Source: Neptunomonas marina
GTDB lineage: Bacteria; Pseudomonadota; Gammaproteobacteria; Pseudomonadales; Balneatricaceae
Length of the DNA stretch: 64,000 bases
Reading direction: 5' to 3'
Assembly: GCF_004005935.1 (NCBI RefSeq)
Contig: NZ_SACQ01000001.1
Location: forward strand, 1 to 64,000
The position numbers were made by a program, and so were the translations under genes. Positions 19,395-28,678 of this stretch are shown here, one piece after another. The notes beneath the pieces were generated by a model that was not told the DNA's origin, did not search any database, and saw only the letters and a program-made list of their open reading frames with translations. The first letter of the stretch is position 1; each line of letters opens with the position of its first letter.

Positions 19395-19417
19395 ATTATA
19401 AATGATAACAGTTATTA
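19395..19417 (-). promoter_or_regulatory. Fur-like box and -10 element upstream of fbpA
   Basis: The 15-bp sequence TGATAACAGTTATTA (19403-19417) matches the 7-1-7 Fur consensus TGATAATNATTATCA at 11 of 14 defined positions. On the minus strand a perfect TATAAT (19395-19400) lies just downstream of it, so bound Fur would cover the promoter. The box also contains the stop codon of the hydroxylase gene. Confidence 0.65.
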
Positions 19418-20425
19418 TTTGTATATCGTTTTTTGCGTCAGATCAGGTTTATTCTGCTTTTTTGGTATGGCCTTTGCGAGAAAGCGTTGCTTGATCAGCC
19501 GGTAACTTTCGATAAAAGGGGTCAGGTATAGCGTGCTGAGCCTATGGTCTGCTTTCTGTTCGCGGCTGATGCCGAACTGTAGCTCAGTTGTAGGCTCTGA
19601 CAGGTGTAGGCTGCCACCCAATCGATCCCATATCGCAAGAATGGCGCCGAAATTTTTATCAAAATGGCGAGGCTCAACCGAATGGTGAATCTGGTGCTGT
19701 GCCGGTGAGATAAAAATGCGCTCCAGCCAAGGCCAGTAAAACAGCGCAATGTGAGAGTGGCGCAAGTTTGATCCAGCAACATTGAAAGCAAAGACAATGA
19801 CGCTGGCGCCAAGTACAGTTACTAGGTCAACCTGATCATCAAACAGGTAAATGAACAGCGCAATGCAAAGGCCCTGAACCAGTGCGCCCCGTAATGAGAA
19901 CAAAACTCCTTCGATCGGATGTGTGCGCAGCACCGTGAGCGGTGTCATTGTCTCGGCGCTGTGGTGGACTTTATGAAACGCCCAAAGCCACGGTACTGTG
20001 TGAAGCAGTCGGTGGAGGAGGTATCTTGCGAAGTCATCGAGCAGAAAAAGAAACAGTGTGAAGCTCACAGCGATCGCTGCGCTTGGCCATCCGAGTTGTA
20101 GGCCACTGGCACCCCATGTTGTTTGCAATAACTGATAGATCAGAGTGGCTACGGTTAGCTTGGCAAGCAGTACCGGAGCTAACATGCTGAACAGGGCACT
20201 ATTGACGACCAGTAGCCCATAATCAGCACGAGCTGATTTAGAGAACCAAACCTTGCGGCTAAAAAGCGTACGAAAAGCTTGGGGTAGAGCCATACCCCGC
20301 AGGGTAAGAAAGGCTAATGCCACTAAAATGGCGGCGAATAGATATCCGATAAACAGCCGCTTGCGCGGGTCGAGGAAGAGTTCGCTGACAAACGGGATAG
20401 CGTCTATTTGGAAGGATTCGATCAT
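19415..20425 (-). CDS. Membrane fatty acid hydroxylase / sterol desaturase family protein
   Basis: This is an integral-membrane di-iron oxygenase of the fatty acid hydroxylase superfamily. The histidine clusters are complete: HRLLH, HKVHH, HPIE, NLRHSH and HQIHH. Four or more hydrophobic segments surround them. Length is 336 aa with a basic C-terminal tail. The lipid substrate cannot be told from sequence. It follows the DUF4856 gene by 48 bp without a terminator, so the two are probably co-transcribed, and it directly precedes fbpA. A paralogue is at 47458. Confidence 0.88.
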   Translation of the reverse strand: MIESFQIDAIPFVSELFLDPRKRLFIGYLFAAILVALAFLTLRGMALPQAFRTLFSRKVWFSKSARADYGLLVVNSALFSMLAPVLLAKLTVATLIYQLLQTTWGASGLQLGWPSAAIAVSFTLFLFLLDDFARYLLHRLLHTVPWLWAFHKVHHSAETMTPLTVLRTHPIEGVLFSLRGALVQGLCIALFIYLFDDQVDLVTVLGASVIVFAFNVAGSNLRHSHIALFYWPWLERIFISPAQHQIHHSVEPRHFDKNFGAILAIWDRLGGSLHLSEPTTELQFGISREQKADHRLSTLYLTPFIESYRLIKQRFLAKAIPKKQNKPDLTQKTIYK

Positions 20426-20473
20426 CTGTTGCCATCGTTGCGAGTGGCGTTTCCGCCACCCGCTTGACGAATA

Positions 20474-21886
20474 CTAGTCGTTCTCTGCGCTGCTAGTGTT
20501 GCTAAGCTTTTCGGCCAGTTTGGATAGTTTATCCAGCTGATCGTTCGCTTTTGCCTGCAAGCCAAATGTATCGTTCAGTAGCTTTTGCACTTCAATCATG
20601 TTCAGTGCGTACTCTTCCAACGAAACAGACGGTGACTGGATATAGTTACCATCGTTATCGATACCGGAAACTTGAGTATTCCCCAAAAGAACGGGGCTAG
20701 CGCCGATTAAGCGATTCAGCTTAACAGCAGTAACGCCGAGATCTTTGCCGCTGACTTGCAGCGCCATCGCGAAACCTTTTAGCTCGCCCCAGTGCTTCGC
20801 GTATGTGCGGAATGTTTTCTGTAGATCGCCGTTGTTATCAACTGCGTCTTGCAACGCCAGCGCATCTTTGTAGACGGAGCCTGCATATTTGAATGCCGCT
20901 TCAGCGATAACCTTTTCCCAGTTTGTGCGGATCACATCAGCGTAGGCTTTTAGCTCTTCACGCTGCTGGTCAGTCAGATTTTTGCCGTTAGCTTTAGTGA
21001 TCAGTTGGCGGCCGTCGATGAATGCTTCGGTGATGGTGTGCATGTAGTTGCTGTTGCCAGATTTATCAGCGCCGGCTGCGTAGTAACCGTGCGCGAACAC
21101 CATCTCAGACTTGAGGTCGATCATCTTGTCGCCATTTGCATCAGCTGACTTAACGCTCTCTGGCTTTTGCTTAGCGATGCTGTAGACGGTTTTTGCATCC
21201 AATGACAGTGCGTGAGCTGGCACGCCGAAGTAGCCGAAGGCTTCATCCCATACGTGCTCTTTGCCGGTGTAAGGTGTGCCATCTTTGTATGGCTTACCAT
21301 TGGGCTTGGTGCCAGCGTCTAGCTTCTCGTCTAAGTAGTTATCGACTGCTTGGTTGTAGAAAACGGCACCCATCAAGAATTTGGAGATCAGCTGTGTGTA
21401 GTCAAGGCCTGTTAGCGGATCAAAACCTTTGTTTGCTGCAGAGGCTTTATCGATCCAGAACTCGATCACTTCGCTGCCCGTCATGTTGCCTGGCCACGCA
21501 GACACGGCACCACCGTAGGTTTTACCTTTAAGGTTTTTGCCTTTGGATAGCTCATCAACCGTGCTTTGCTTAACCACAAAGTCGCCTTTGGTTGCTGGAG
21601 CAATAATCTTGCGGCCTGCATCCTTACCTGCGTAGTAAGCCATCATTTGTGCTTTTAGCTCGGCATTTGGCATACCGTTACCACGTGCTGATAGTTTTTT
21701 CAGAGAGTCATGGAGCGCGTGACGAGCAATTTGGCCGCTGTATGCGACGGAGCTTTTCTTATCTCCTTTGTAGTCTTTTACTGTGATCGGGAATCCAGAA
21801 TAGGACGCGTCACTGTGTGCTAAAGCAGGCATAGAGAGCGAGGAGGATACTAAAGCAATTGCCAATCCAAGACGTGTACGTTTCAC
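20474..21886 (-). CDS. DUF4856 / imelysin-like secreted protein
   Basis: This 470-aa exported protein has a signal peptide ending at about residue 23 (SMPALA, HSD). The motif H211-V-W-D-E-A-F-G-Y-F-G is the hallmark I associate with the DUF4856 family, which is distantly related to imelysins; these are helical, iron-linked periplasmic or surface proteins. A calcium-loop-like stretch (DANGDKMID, 249-257) follows. It lacks a lipobox. The upstream Fur-like site and the neighbouring iron importer suggest a role in iron handling, which is inference. No biochemical activity is known to me. Confidence 0.8.
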   Translation of the reverse strand: MKRTRLGLAIALVSSSLSMPALAHSDASYSGFPITVKDYKGDKKSSVAYSGQIARHALHDSLKKLSARGNGMPNAELKAQMMAYYAGKDAGRKIIAPATKGDFVVKQSTVDELSKGKNLKGKTYGGAVSAWPGNMTGSEVIEFWIDKASAANKGFDPLTGLDYTQLISKFLMGAVFYNQAVDNYLDEKLDAGTKPNGKPYKDGTPYTGKEHVWDEAFGYFGVPAHALSLDAKTVYSIAKQKPESVKSADANGDKMIDLKSEMVFAHGYYAAGADKSGNSNYMHTITEAFIDGRQLITKANGKNLTDQQREELKAYADVIRTNWEKVIAEAAFKYAGSVYKDALALQDAVDNNGDLQKTFRTYAKHWGELKGFAMALQVSGKDLGVTAVKLNRLIGASPVLLGNTQVSGIDNDGNYIQSPSVSLEEYALNMIEVQKLLNDTFGLQAKANDQLDKLSKLAEKLSNTSSAEND

Positions 21887-22002
21887 AATAAAACCCTTTA
21901 ATTATCAGTCAAAACTTAGGCTGTCAGCACCGTTTGGAGCGCCGTTCCGTGGGTGCCTGTTAATTTGGGTTAACGCTATCATAGGCAAATGAGTAACACA
22001 AT

Positions 22003-22017
22003 TAATAACTATTATCA
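22003..22017 (-). promoter_or_regulatory. Fur-like box upstream of the DUF4856 gene
   Basis: Read on the minus strand the site is TGATAATAGTTATTA, matching the 7-1-7 Fur consensus at 12 of 14 defined positions. It lies 117 bp upstream of the DUF4856 start, in the gap after rsmE. No strong -35/-10 pair was seen next to it. Confidence 0.6.
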
Positions 22018-22050
22018 TTAGCTATTAGTTTTTAATGATATAAAGCCGTA

Positions 22051-22767
22051 CTAATACGCTGGGAATAGGCGCGAGAGCGTTGCTGGAATCGCTGTTTCTA
22101 CCCGCAGAATGCGTCGGCCTAAATGAAATGCTGTGAATCCTATGGCCTCTAATTTCTCAACTTCATAGGCTATAAAACCGCCCTCGGGCCCTATAGCTAG
22201 GGTGGTGGGTTCGTCCGTCGCAGCAGGGCAGGCGGATGCATTGTAGGGGTGCGCAATCAGTGCGCGTGTATCTGCTGCAATGGCGGGTAGCTCGTCCTCG
22301 ACGAAGGGTTTAAAGCGCTTACGCAAGTGTAGCTTAGGCAGCCTTGTGTCTCCGCTTTGCTCCAGCCCTAAGCGAAATAGCTCATCGACCTTTTCAGGCT
22401 TTAACCAAGGCGTCGACCAGTAACTTTTATCTACCCGATAACTATTGATGAGATAGATCTCTTTAACACCCATAGCTGCGACAGTTTCCAAGATTCTTTT
22501 CAGCATTTTGGGCCGTGGCAGCGCCAGAATAAGTGTCGCTGGTAGAGCCGGTACGGGTGGTTCTGTCAGGTTAACGCGCAGGAGTACCTCGTGCTCGCTG
22601 ATCGCTTCGACAACAGCTTCACCTAAAAATCCATCGAGTAAGCCCACCCGTAAGGTGTCGCCTAGGGACACTTTGTGAACGTTTTTAATATGATGGAAAC
22701 GGCGATCCGTTAAAGTCACTCTATCAGTAGAGGTGAAGTCGTTTTCGTTGAGTAAAACCAAGTTCAT
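22051..22767 (-). CDS. rsmE: 16S rRNA m3U1498 methyltransferase RsmE
   Basis: RsmE is a SPOUT-class enzyme that methylates N3 of U1498 in 16S rRNA. It has an N-terminal PUA-like domain (RRFHHIKNVHKVSLGD) and the knotted SAM-binding end LAIGPEGGF and LGRRILRVETA. Length is 238 aa (243 in E. coli). It is transcribed divergently from the MATE gene. Confidence 0.95.
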   Translation of the reverse strand: MNLVLLNENDFTSTDRVTLTDRRFHHIKNVHKVSLGDTLRVGLLDGFLGEAVVEAISEHEVLLRVNLTEPPVPALPATLILALPRPKMLKRILETVAAMGVKEIYLINSYRVDKSYWSTPWLKPEKVDELFRLGLEQSGDTRLPKLHLRKRFKPFVEDELPAIAADTRALIAHPYNASACPAATDEPTTLAIGPEGGFIAYEVEKLEAIGFTAFHLGRRILRVETAIPATLSRLFPAY

Positions 22768-22869
22768 CGGGTTTATAGTCGCGTTGGGAACAAAGACTTC
22801 TTATTATGGCGGTTTTTCTTTACGTGTTCTCCCGTTAGCATAGGTTTCTTTTAATCGCTTTGAGTATTT

Positions 22870-24216
22870 ATGGCTGATCTTGATCTTATCCGCGGGGCTA
22901 TCCGGCCCACGCTTGTCCGTATGACGCTTCCCATGATGATGGGGATTGTTAGCCTGATGCTCTTCAATCTTGCTGATGTCTACTTTGTTTCCCAGCTTGG
23001 CACGCGCGAGATGGCATCGCTTGCGTTTACCTTCCCCGTGACTTTTGCCGTGATTAGTTTGGCCATCGGTTTTGGTATCGGGACATCAGCGACGTTAGCT
23101 AAGTTAATCGGCGGCGGTAAAACGAGCCAAGCTGCAAAGTTGGCCACCGACAATCTAATGATGACGTTTTTACTGGTGGTGTTCATCAGTGTCGTTGCCC
23201 GTTTCTTTATGGTGCCGCTGTTTAACCTATTAGGGGCTAGCGAAGCGCAAATGCCATTTATCTTAGACTATATGGATATGTGGTGGTTTGGTGCGGCCTT
23301 TGTGGTATCCAATATGGTTGCCAACAGCTCTTTACGTGCCAAAGGTGATACAAAAACTCCTGCACTGGTTATGGCGGTCTCTTCTGCTGCGAACTTGATT
23401 TTAGATCCTCTGTTTATTTTTGGCTGGGGCCCTGTTCCGGGTATGGGTATTCAAGGTGCTGCGCTTGCGAGCGTCACCGCTTGGATGGGCGTTTTTGTCT
23501 ATGTGGTTTATATCCTATTTCATAAATACCAGCTGCTGGTGGTTCAGCCTCCGCAGTTGAAACGTATTTTGTCCCACTGGGTGCAGGTGATGAAAATCGG
23601 TATCCCAGCCGCTGTTTCTAATATGCTAACGCCGATAGCCGGGGGCGTATTAACAGCACTGGTCGCTCAGCATGGTGCTGAAGCCGTGGCTGCATTTGGG
23701 GTCGGGAATCGCTTGGAATCGCTGTCTCTGCTGGCTTGTTTAGCACTTTCGATGACATTACCGCCCTTTGTGAGCCAGAACTTTGGAGCCAATCAAATCG
23801 CACGGGTTGAGGCTGCTTATAAAGGCGCCATCAAATTTGCACTGGGGTGGCAGTTAATTGTATTCGTTGTGTTGTTTCTTTTGCAGGACGTTATTGCCGG
23901 TGCTTTTGCTGACTCGTCAGCAGTAGAGGAGCCTCTGTCACTTTGGATCTCGGTCGTACCGTTAGGTTTTGGGATGCAGGCGGTGATTTTTCTCAGCGCT
24001 TCAACGTTAAATGCGCTTCACCAACCGATGCAAGCCATGAGAATAAGTGTGATTCGTTTGTTTGTGTTTTTCATCCCACTGGCTTGGATAGCAAATTACT
24101 TTGCGGGGTTAGAGGCTATGTTTAGTTCCTTCGTCGTAGCTAATGCTCTGACCGCAGTGATCGCTTACTTTAGAGTTTCTCGTTTGCTAAAAAGAAAAGC
24201 TGTTGTAAATCAATAG
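22870..24216 (+). CDS. MATE family efflux transporter
   Basis: This is a 448-aa multidrug and toxin extrusion antiporter with about twelve hydrophobic helices in two homologous MatE halves. The first begins at IRPTLVRMTLPMMMGIVSLM and the second near VMKIGIPAAVSNMLTPIAGG. These carriers export cationic drugs or metabolites using Na+ or H+ gradients. The substrate is not predictable. No regulator or partner gene is adjacent. Confidence 0.9.
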   Translation: MADLDLIRGAIRPTLVRMTLPMMMGIVSLMLFNLADVYFVSQLGTREMASLAFTFPVTFAVISLAIGFGIGTSATLAKLIGGGKTSQAAKLATDNLMMTFLLVVFISVVARFFMVPLFNLLGASEAQMPFILDYMDMWWFGAAFVVSNMVANSSLRAKGDTKTPALVMAVSSAANLILDPLFIFGWGPVPGMGIQGAALASVTAWMGVFVYVVYILFHKYQLLVVQPPQLKRILSHWVQVMKIGIPAAVSNMLTPIAGGVLTALVAQHGAEAVAAFGVGNRLESLSLLACLALSMTLPPFVSQNFGANQIARVEAAYKGAIKFALGWQLIVFVVLFLLQDVIAGAFADSSAVEEPLSLWISVVPLGFGMQAVIFLSASTLNALHQPMQAMRISVIRLFVFFIPLAWIANYFAGLEAMFSSFVVANALTAVIAYFRVSRLLKRKAVVNQ

Positions 24217-24395
24217 TCTGTTTGTGGTTTTTATTATCACAGAACTTTCATACTCTTTTGTTATCTTATTCACCTGCAACCAAAGTCATATTTTAAATAG
24301 TGACCTTGGGTCTATGATCGGATGAATAGGCATTAAAAATAAATATAAAGTGTGTCTAATAAAATCAAAAAGAGAATGAAATAGGGGATGTGAAC

Positions 24396-25145
24396 ATGAG
24401 TAAAAAAGTTGCTCTTGTAACCGGCGGAACGGGCGGATTGGGTGCAGCAATTTGCCGTAGCTTGGTGGATAAAGGATTTACCGTTGTGGCAGGTTATAAC
24501 AGCGGAGGCAACCACGAAAAAGCGAAAGCGTGGCAAGCACAGCAAAAAGAAGATGGCTATGACATTCATGTCGCTTACGGAGACGTTACTGATACAGCGT
24601 CTTGTGAAGCGTGCATCAAAGCGGTTGAGGAGATAACAGGCGGTTCAGTCGATGTACTGATTAACAATGCCGGTATCACTCGTGATGGTCAGTTCAAGAA
24701 GATGAGCTGGGAGCAGTGGGACGAGGTACTAACAGCCAACCTTGATTCCATGTTCCATATGACGCGACTGGTGATCAATCCAATGATCGAAAAAGGTTTC
24801 GGCCGCATCATCAACATCTCCTCCGTTAATGCTCAAAAGGGCCAATTTGGTCAGTGTAACTACTCGGCTGCAAAAGCGGGCATCCATGGTTTCACCAAAG
24901 CGCTTGCGCAAGAGGTGGCAGCGAAAGGCGTCACGGTCAATACAGTATCACCGGGTTATGTGATGACGCCAATGGTGGCTAAAATTGCAGAAGAAGTTCA
25001 GCAAAAGATCTGCTCAACTATCCCTGTTGGTCGTTTTGGTACGCCAGAAGAGATCGGCCGCATTGTCACTTTCCTTGCTGAGGAAGAGTCCGGCTATATC
25101 ACGGGTGCAGATATGTCGATTAACGGCGGTCTACACATGCACTAA
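24396..25145 (+). CDS. phaB: Acetoacetyl-CoA reductase (PhaB-type SDR)
   Basis: This short-chain dehydrogenase probably reduces acetoacetyl-CoA to (R)-3-hydroxybutyryl-CoA for polyhydroxyalkanoate synthesis. The NADPH-binding VTGGTGGLG is at residues 8-16, NNAG follows at 90-93, and the catalytic Y156 and K160 are in YSAAK. The C-terminal NGGLHMH is typical of PhaB rather than FabG. The start is ATG 24396 with AGGGGA at 24383-24388; GTG 24390 is too close to it. phaA and phaC are not in the window, so the gene is unlinked here. Confidence 0.9.
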   Translation: MSKKVALVTGGTGGLGAAICRSLVDKGFTVVAGYNSGGNHEKAKAWQAQQKEDGYDIHVAYGDVTDTASCEACIKAVEEITGGSVDVLINNAGITRDGQFKKMSWEQWDEVLTANLDSMFHMTRLVINPMIEKGFGRIINISSVNAQKGQFGQCNYSAAKAGIHGFTKALAQEVAAKGVTVNTVSPGYVMTPMVAKIAEEVQQKICSTIPVGRFGTPEEIGRIVTFLAEEESGYITGADMSINGGLHMH

Positions 25146-25157
25146 GCACGTCGATTC

Positions 25158-25187
25158 AAAAAAACCGCACGTTTGTGCGGTTTTTTT
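25158..25187. terminator. Bidirectional terminator, phaB and DUF349 gene
   Basis: ACCGCAC and GTGCGGT pair around a GTTT loop, with seven A on the left and seven T on the right. It lies between convergent genes. Confidence 0.9.
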
Positions 25188-25205
25188 ATGCCTGAATCCA
25201 AGAAA

Positions 25206-28010
25206 TCAGTTGAGTAAACTGCTAAACAGGCCTTCAAAGCGTACTTGATATTCTGGGTATGCCCCCTTGAAAGGAAGCGCCAGCCATTCGGCTTCGAGTG
25301 CGACTAAATCCGTTAAATCTGTTGAGCGGCTCTGCCTTTCTAGCGCTTGTTGGAGGCGTTGCATTTGATACTCCATACGCAGTGCTTCGTCGCTCTCAGG
25401 TGAAGGTTCATTCAAAAGTATTTCGAGGCGGATACATAGTTCACGTGCTTGAACACCTGTTTGCGTGAGTTCATCTTCCAGTAGTGCACGGTTATCGATG
25501 ATCGCAAGCAGCTTCTCACGGCGTAAGTTCATTGGTTCAATGGAACCAAGCTCTTCAGGGATCGCTTGTAGGTCGACTGGGTTATCACTAAGAACGGCTT
25601 CTTCGGCCTCATCAAGGGGCGCTGCTAGCACACGATGATCATTGTTTTGCGCAAATGCGCGCGCTAGTCGGTCCCGTTCGTTATCCAACTGGTTGATGGC
25701 TCGCGCTAAGCGCTGCTGATCTTTGGGGGTTATGTTTTCTTCGTCGATTAGCGTGCTAAGTAAATTATTTGCTTCAGCCAACACTAGCTCCAAGTGGCGT
25801 GGCTTCTCTAAGCTGGCTTCAAGGCTTGCTAGTGTATTTTGAATGGCGCTTTTAGCTGACTGCTGCTCCGCTACCGATGGCAGGGAATCCTGTAAGCGGG
25901 CAAAAATCACATCGCAATGATCACGAAATGCTCTCCATAGCTTGCGCTCTTGGCTATGGAAGGTTGGGCCAGCCTCTTTCCAATGTTGTTGTAGCGCTTT
26001 TGCCTCTTGAGCAGCAGCTGAAACGTCATCGTAAGTGGTGAGGGCTGCAGCTTGCTCAATGAGCTCGAGCTTACGTTGCTTGGCCTCTTCTTTGATTGAC
26101 TTAAGATGAGCCTCAACAGGCGCGAGTAGAACATTGAACGCATCTTGGAGTTTCTGCCCAGGGTTTCTATCCACGGGAATGAAGCGCCGCCACTCCTCTT
26201 TTGCAGTCTGCACAACTTTTTCTACATTGCGCCAGTCCGTATTCTGCCAGTCGGTCGCTTCGAGGTAAGTGGTAACTTGGTCAAAAATCGTTTGGCGTTG
26301 CGCTAGGTTGTATGCCCTGACTTTGCCTTGGTTGGCGAAGTGCTCTTCGCACGGCGCATACGCAAGATCTGCGGCTGCTTTGAAGCGCTTCCAAATCGCT
26401 TGGGAGTGCACTGGGTCTGTGGCGTCTAAAACGCGCCACTGTTGCTGTAGTTTCTTGATCTGCTTCGCTTTTTGCTGAGGGGGTAAGTCTTGCTGGGCAA
26501 GTGCTTCCATCTCAGCGCATAGCTGCTCTTTTTTTGGTGTTACTGCAAAGCCTTGCCAGTCCTTTAGTTCTTGGAGTTGCCCTTGTAAGCCGCGATAGCG
26601 TTGGTGCAAATGTGCATCTGCATCGCCATTCAACTTGCTTAACATCTCTTGGGCAGAACGTGAAAGCTTGTTAGCGGTTTTTATCTCACCAGTCTCAATC
26701 GCTTTTTCAAAAGCAGTGAGTTTACTGTTGATCTCTTTGGTAACCGCTGCCTTACTTTTCGCTAATGCCTCACGCGAGCGTTGTAGCTCAGTGATCAGCG
26801 TATTGAGCTGTTCCACTTCATTAGGCGCAGGCAGGCTGTTTGGCCATGCAGCGGAGGCGAGTGCTTTTTTCGCTTGTCGTAAGCGCTCCTGTTCGCTTTG
26901 CTCCTGGAACTCGGGTGTTTGAGTCTGTGCCAAGAAGGCGCGCAGTTGCTCGTGCTTCTCGTTGCATTCAGCTAGTTTGGCAAGTTCTTGACGAGCATCC
27001 TCTAACTCTTGGTTAAAGGCTTTGTGCAGTTGTGTTTTGCCCGATAGTTGCGCATCGGCCCAGCGGGCTTCGATATTATTTAGCTGTTCATTGAGCTCGG
27101 AGCGTAGGTTTGCATGATTTAGTAGTTGCTGCGGATCACACGCTGATAGTAGTGCCTGAATATCACCAATAAGCTGCTCCGCCTGCTTCGTTGCCGCTTC
27201 TTTGTCTTGGCGTTCGCGTTGCTCGGCTAATTGTGCCGCTTGGTGCTCTTCTATACGTTGCTGAGCCAGTGACTCGGCTGCCTCGTACAGATCTGTGCTT
27301 GCGCTGCAATATTCTGCCGCGATATCTTGCCACTCGTTTGAGAGGTTTTCACAGGTCGCACCAAAGAGTGGGAACCACTCCCCATGTGCCACCGTATGCA
27401 TCTGCTCGGCGATGTGCTGGGCTTTCTCTGTTTGCTCTGTTGCGTGCCTTTCGGCCTCTTTTGCCGCGGCTAGCTTATCCTTGATGATTCTGTAGATCGC
27501 TTTATCGCTCTGACGGGTATCTTTGAGAAGCGACTCAATGACCGTCGTCGATTGAATTTTTTGCGCGGCATGCTTACGAATTGCGATTGGTGCGCTGGAT
27601 GTTGCTAATGCGGCTAATTGTTGTTCGGACTGAATTTGGCCAACCAATGTGCCTAATAGCGTTGCATGTGCGCTATTGGCAACAATACGCATCGCATTTT
27701 CTTCACTGGTGGTTGCGCGCAACCGTTCGATCAATGACTCAGGGCTGCTTGACTCATTCAGTTGCTGAGCGATTTTGTTTTCAAAGTGAATACTGTCTTG
27801 AGTGTCGTGATTAAGAAGCTCAATCAGATGGTCGAACTGTTCGATCTGTGAAAGCGCTGCCTCCCGAACCTCTTGGCTCGGGTCTGAAGTGGCAAGCTTC
27901 GACAAAATGCGAAACTGCTCCGGGTTATCTTCACGAAGCTTAAGTGCCGCATTTGCACGGGTCGAAGGGTTGGTATGTTGCCATTTGGGTTTGAATAAGT
28001 TCGCTAACAT
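25206..28010 (-). CDS. DUF349 domain-containing large coiled-coil protein
   Basis: This 934-aa cytoplasmic protein has no signal or membrane segment. The first about 180 residues look like HEAT-type repeats (SDPSQEVREAALSQIEQFDHLIELL). The middle has long Gln/Glu/Ala-rich helices. Several DUF349 repeats follow, with characteristic W residues, for example WQGF, WRRFIPVDRNPGQKLQDAF and LWRAFRDHCDVIFARLQ. The family is widespread in gammaproteobacteria and its function is unknown to me. It stands alone between two convergent or divergent neighbours. Confidence 0.85.
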   Translation of the reverse strand: MLANLFKPKWQHTNPSTRANAALKLREDNPEQFRILSKLATSDPSQEVREAALSQIEQFDHLIELLNHDTQDSIHFENKIAQQLNESSSPESLIERLRATTSEENAMRIVANSAHATLLGTLVGQIQSEQQLAALATSSAPIAIRKHAAQKIQSTTVIESLLKDTRQSDKAIYRIIKDKLAAAKEAERHATEQTEKAQHIAEQMHTVAHGEWFPLFGATCENLSNEWQDIAAEYCSASTDLYEAAESLAQQRIEEHQAAQLAEQRERQDKEAATKQAEQLIGDIQALLSACDPQQLLNHANLRSELNEQLNNIEARWADAQLSGKTQLHKAFNQELEDARQELAKLAECNEKHEQLRAFLAQTQTPEFQEQSEQERLRQAKKALASAAWPNSLPAPNEVEQLNTLITELQRSREALAKSKAAVTKEINSKLTAFEKAIETGEIKTANKLSRSAQEMLSKLNGDADAHLHQRYRGLQGQLQELKDWQGFAVTPKKEQLCAEMEALAQQDLPPQQKAKQIKKLQQQWRVLDATDPVHSQAIWKRFKAAADLAYAPCEEHFANQGKVRAYNLAQRQTIFDQVTTYLEATDWQNTDWRNVEKVVQTAKEEWRRFIPVDRNPGQKLQDAFNVLLAPVEAHLKSIKEEAKQRKLELIEQAAALTTYDDVSAAAQEAKALQQHWKEAGPTFHSQERKLWRAFRDHCDVIFARLQDSLPSVAEQQSAKSAIQNTLASLEASLEKPRHLELVLAEANNLLSTLIDEENITPKDQQRLARAINQLDNERDRLARAFAQNNDHRVLAAPLDEAEEAVLSDNPVDLQAIPEELGSIEPMNLRREKLLAIIDNRALLEDELTQTGVQARELCIRLEILLNEPSPESDEALRMEYQMQRLQQALERQSRSTDLTDLVALEAEWLALPFKGAYPEYQVRFEGLFSSLLN

Positions 28011-28162
28011 CTAAGGCTTTCTTGAGTTATAAAACGGTTCAGTTCAGCTTTGAAAATACAAAGAGCCGGTATTCTACCGGTCAGCACGCGGCAAGGAAAC
28101 GTCTTGACAGGCGCATTCGTGTACGAAAATGTTTTGCTGGGGTTGTTACGGGAGTGACGCCG

Positions 28163-28594
28163 TTACTGGATCAGCGGTTTGATCTCAACTTCACCATCGA
28201 CATAAAGCCAGCGGTTGTCATGATGGATGAAGTTAGAAACCTCGTGTAGGACCAGTTGTTCCTCGCCGGTATCAAACGCGGCTTCGAACTCCACGATACC
28301 GGTGCTGTCGTCTGGCTGTCCATGACTGGTATGTAAGATCGATAAGCCGATCCAGTTGGTGTACTTTACTTGCTCTTCGATAATGCTGGGATCGATAAGC
28401 TTACGCTTCTCTTCAGCTGTGGTGTTGATCAAGTAGTCAACCGCACCCACAACGAACGCGCTGTAGCGGCTGCGCATCAGTTGCTCCGCGGAAGTAGGGG
28501 TCTTAGTGCCTTCGATAAACGGCTTACAACAAAAGGCAAAAGGTTTGCCTGAGTCACATGGACATCCCTGAGTCATCGATTGGTTCGACAGCAT
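28163..28594 (-). CDS. YchJ family protein (UPF0225, SEC-C motif)
   Basis: This 143-aa protein has an N-terminal SEC-C-like zinc motif (CPCDSG then CC at residues 11-23) and a YchJ domain with RSRYSAFVVGAVDYLINTT, which has an NTF2-like fold. Family function is unknown. I start at ATG 28594, which has GGGAGTAGG upstream, instead of the longer frame from 28630; ATG 28576 lacks a ribosome site. It is divergent from sbcB. Confidence 0.85.
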   Translation of the reverse strand: MLSNQSMTQGCPCDSGKPFAFCCKPFIEGTKTPTSAEQLMRSRYSAFVVGAVDYLINTTAEEKRKLIDPSIIEEQVKYTNWIGLSILHTSHGQPDDSTGIVEFEAAFDTGEEQLVLHEVSNFIHHDNRWLYVDGEVEIKPLIQ

Positions 28595-28678
28595 ATATCC
28601 TACTCCCTGCTTGGCCTGATAACATAACAATTTACAGTATACTCCTCTTTCTGTTCATTGATCACGGATAAGAATTTG

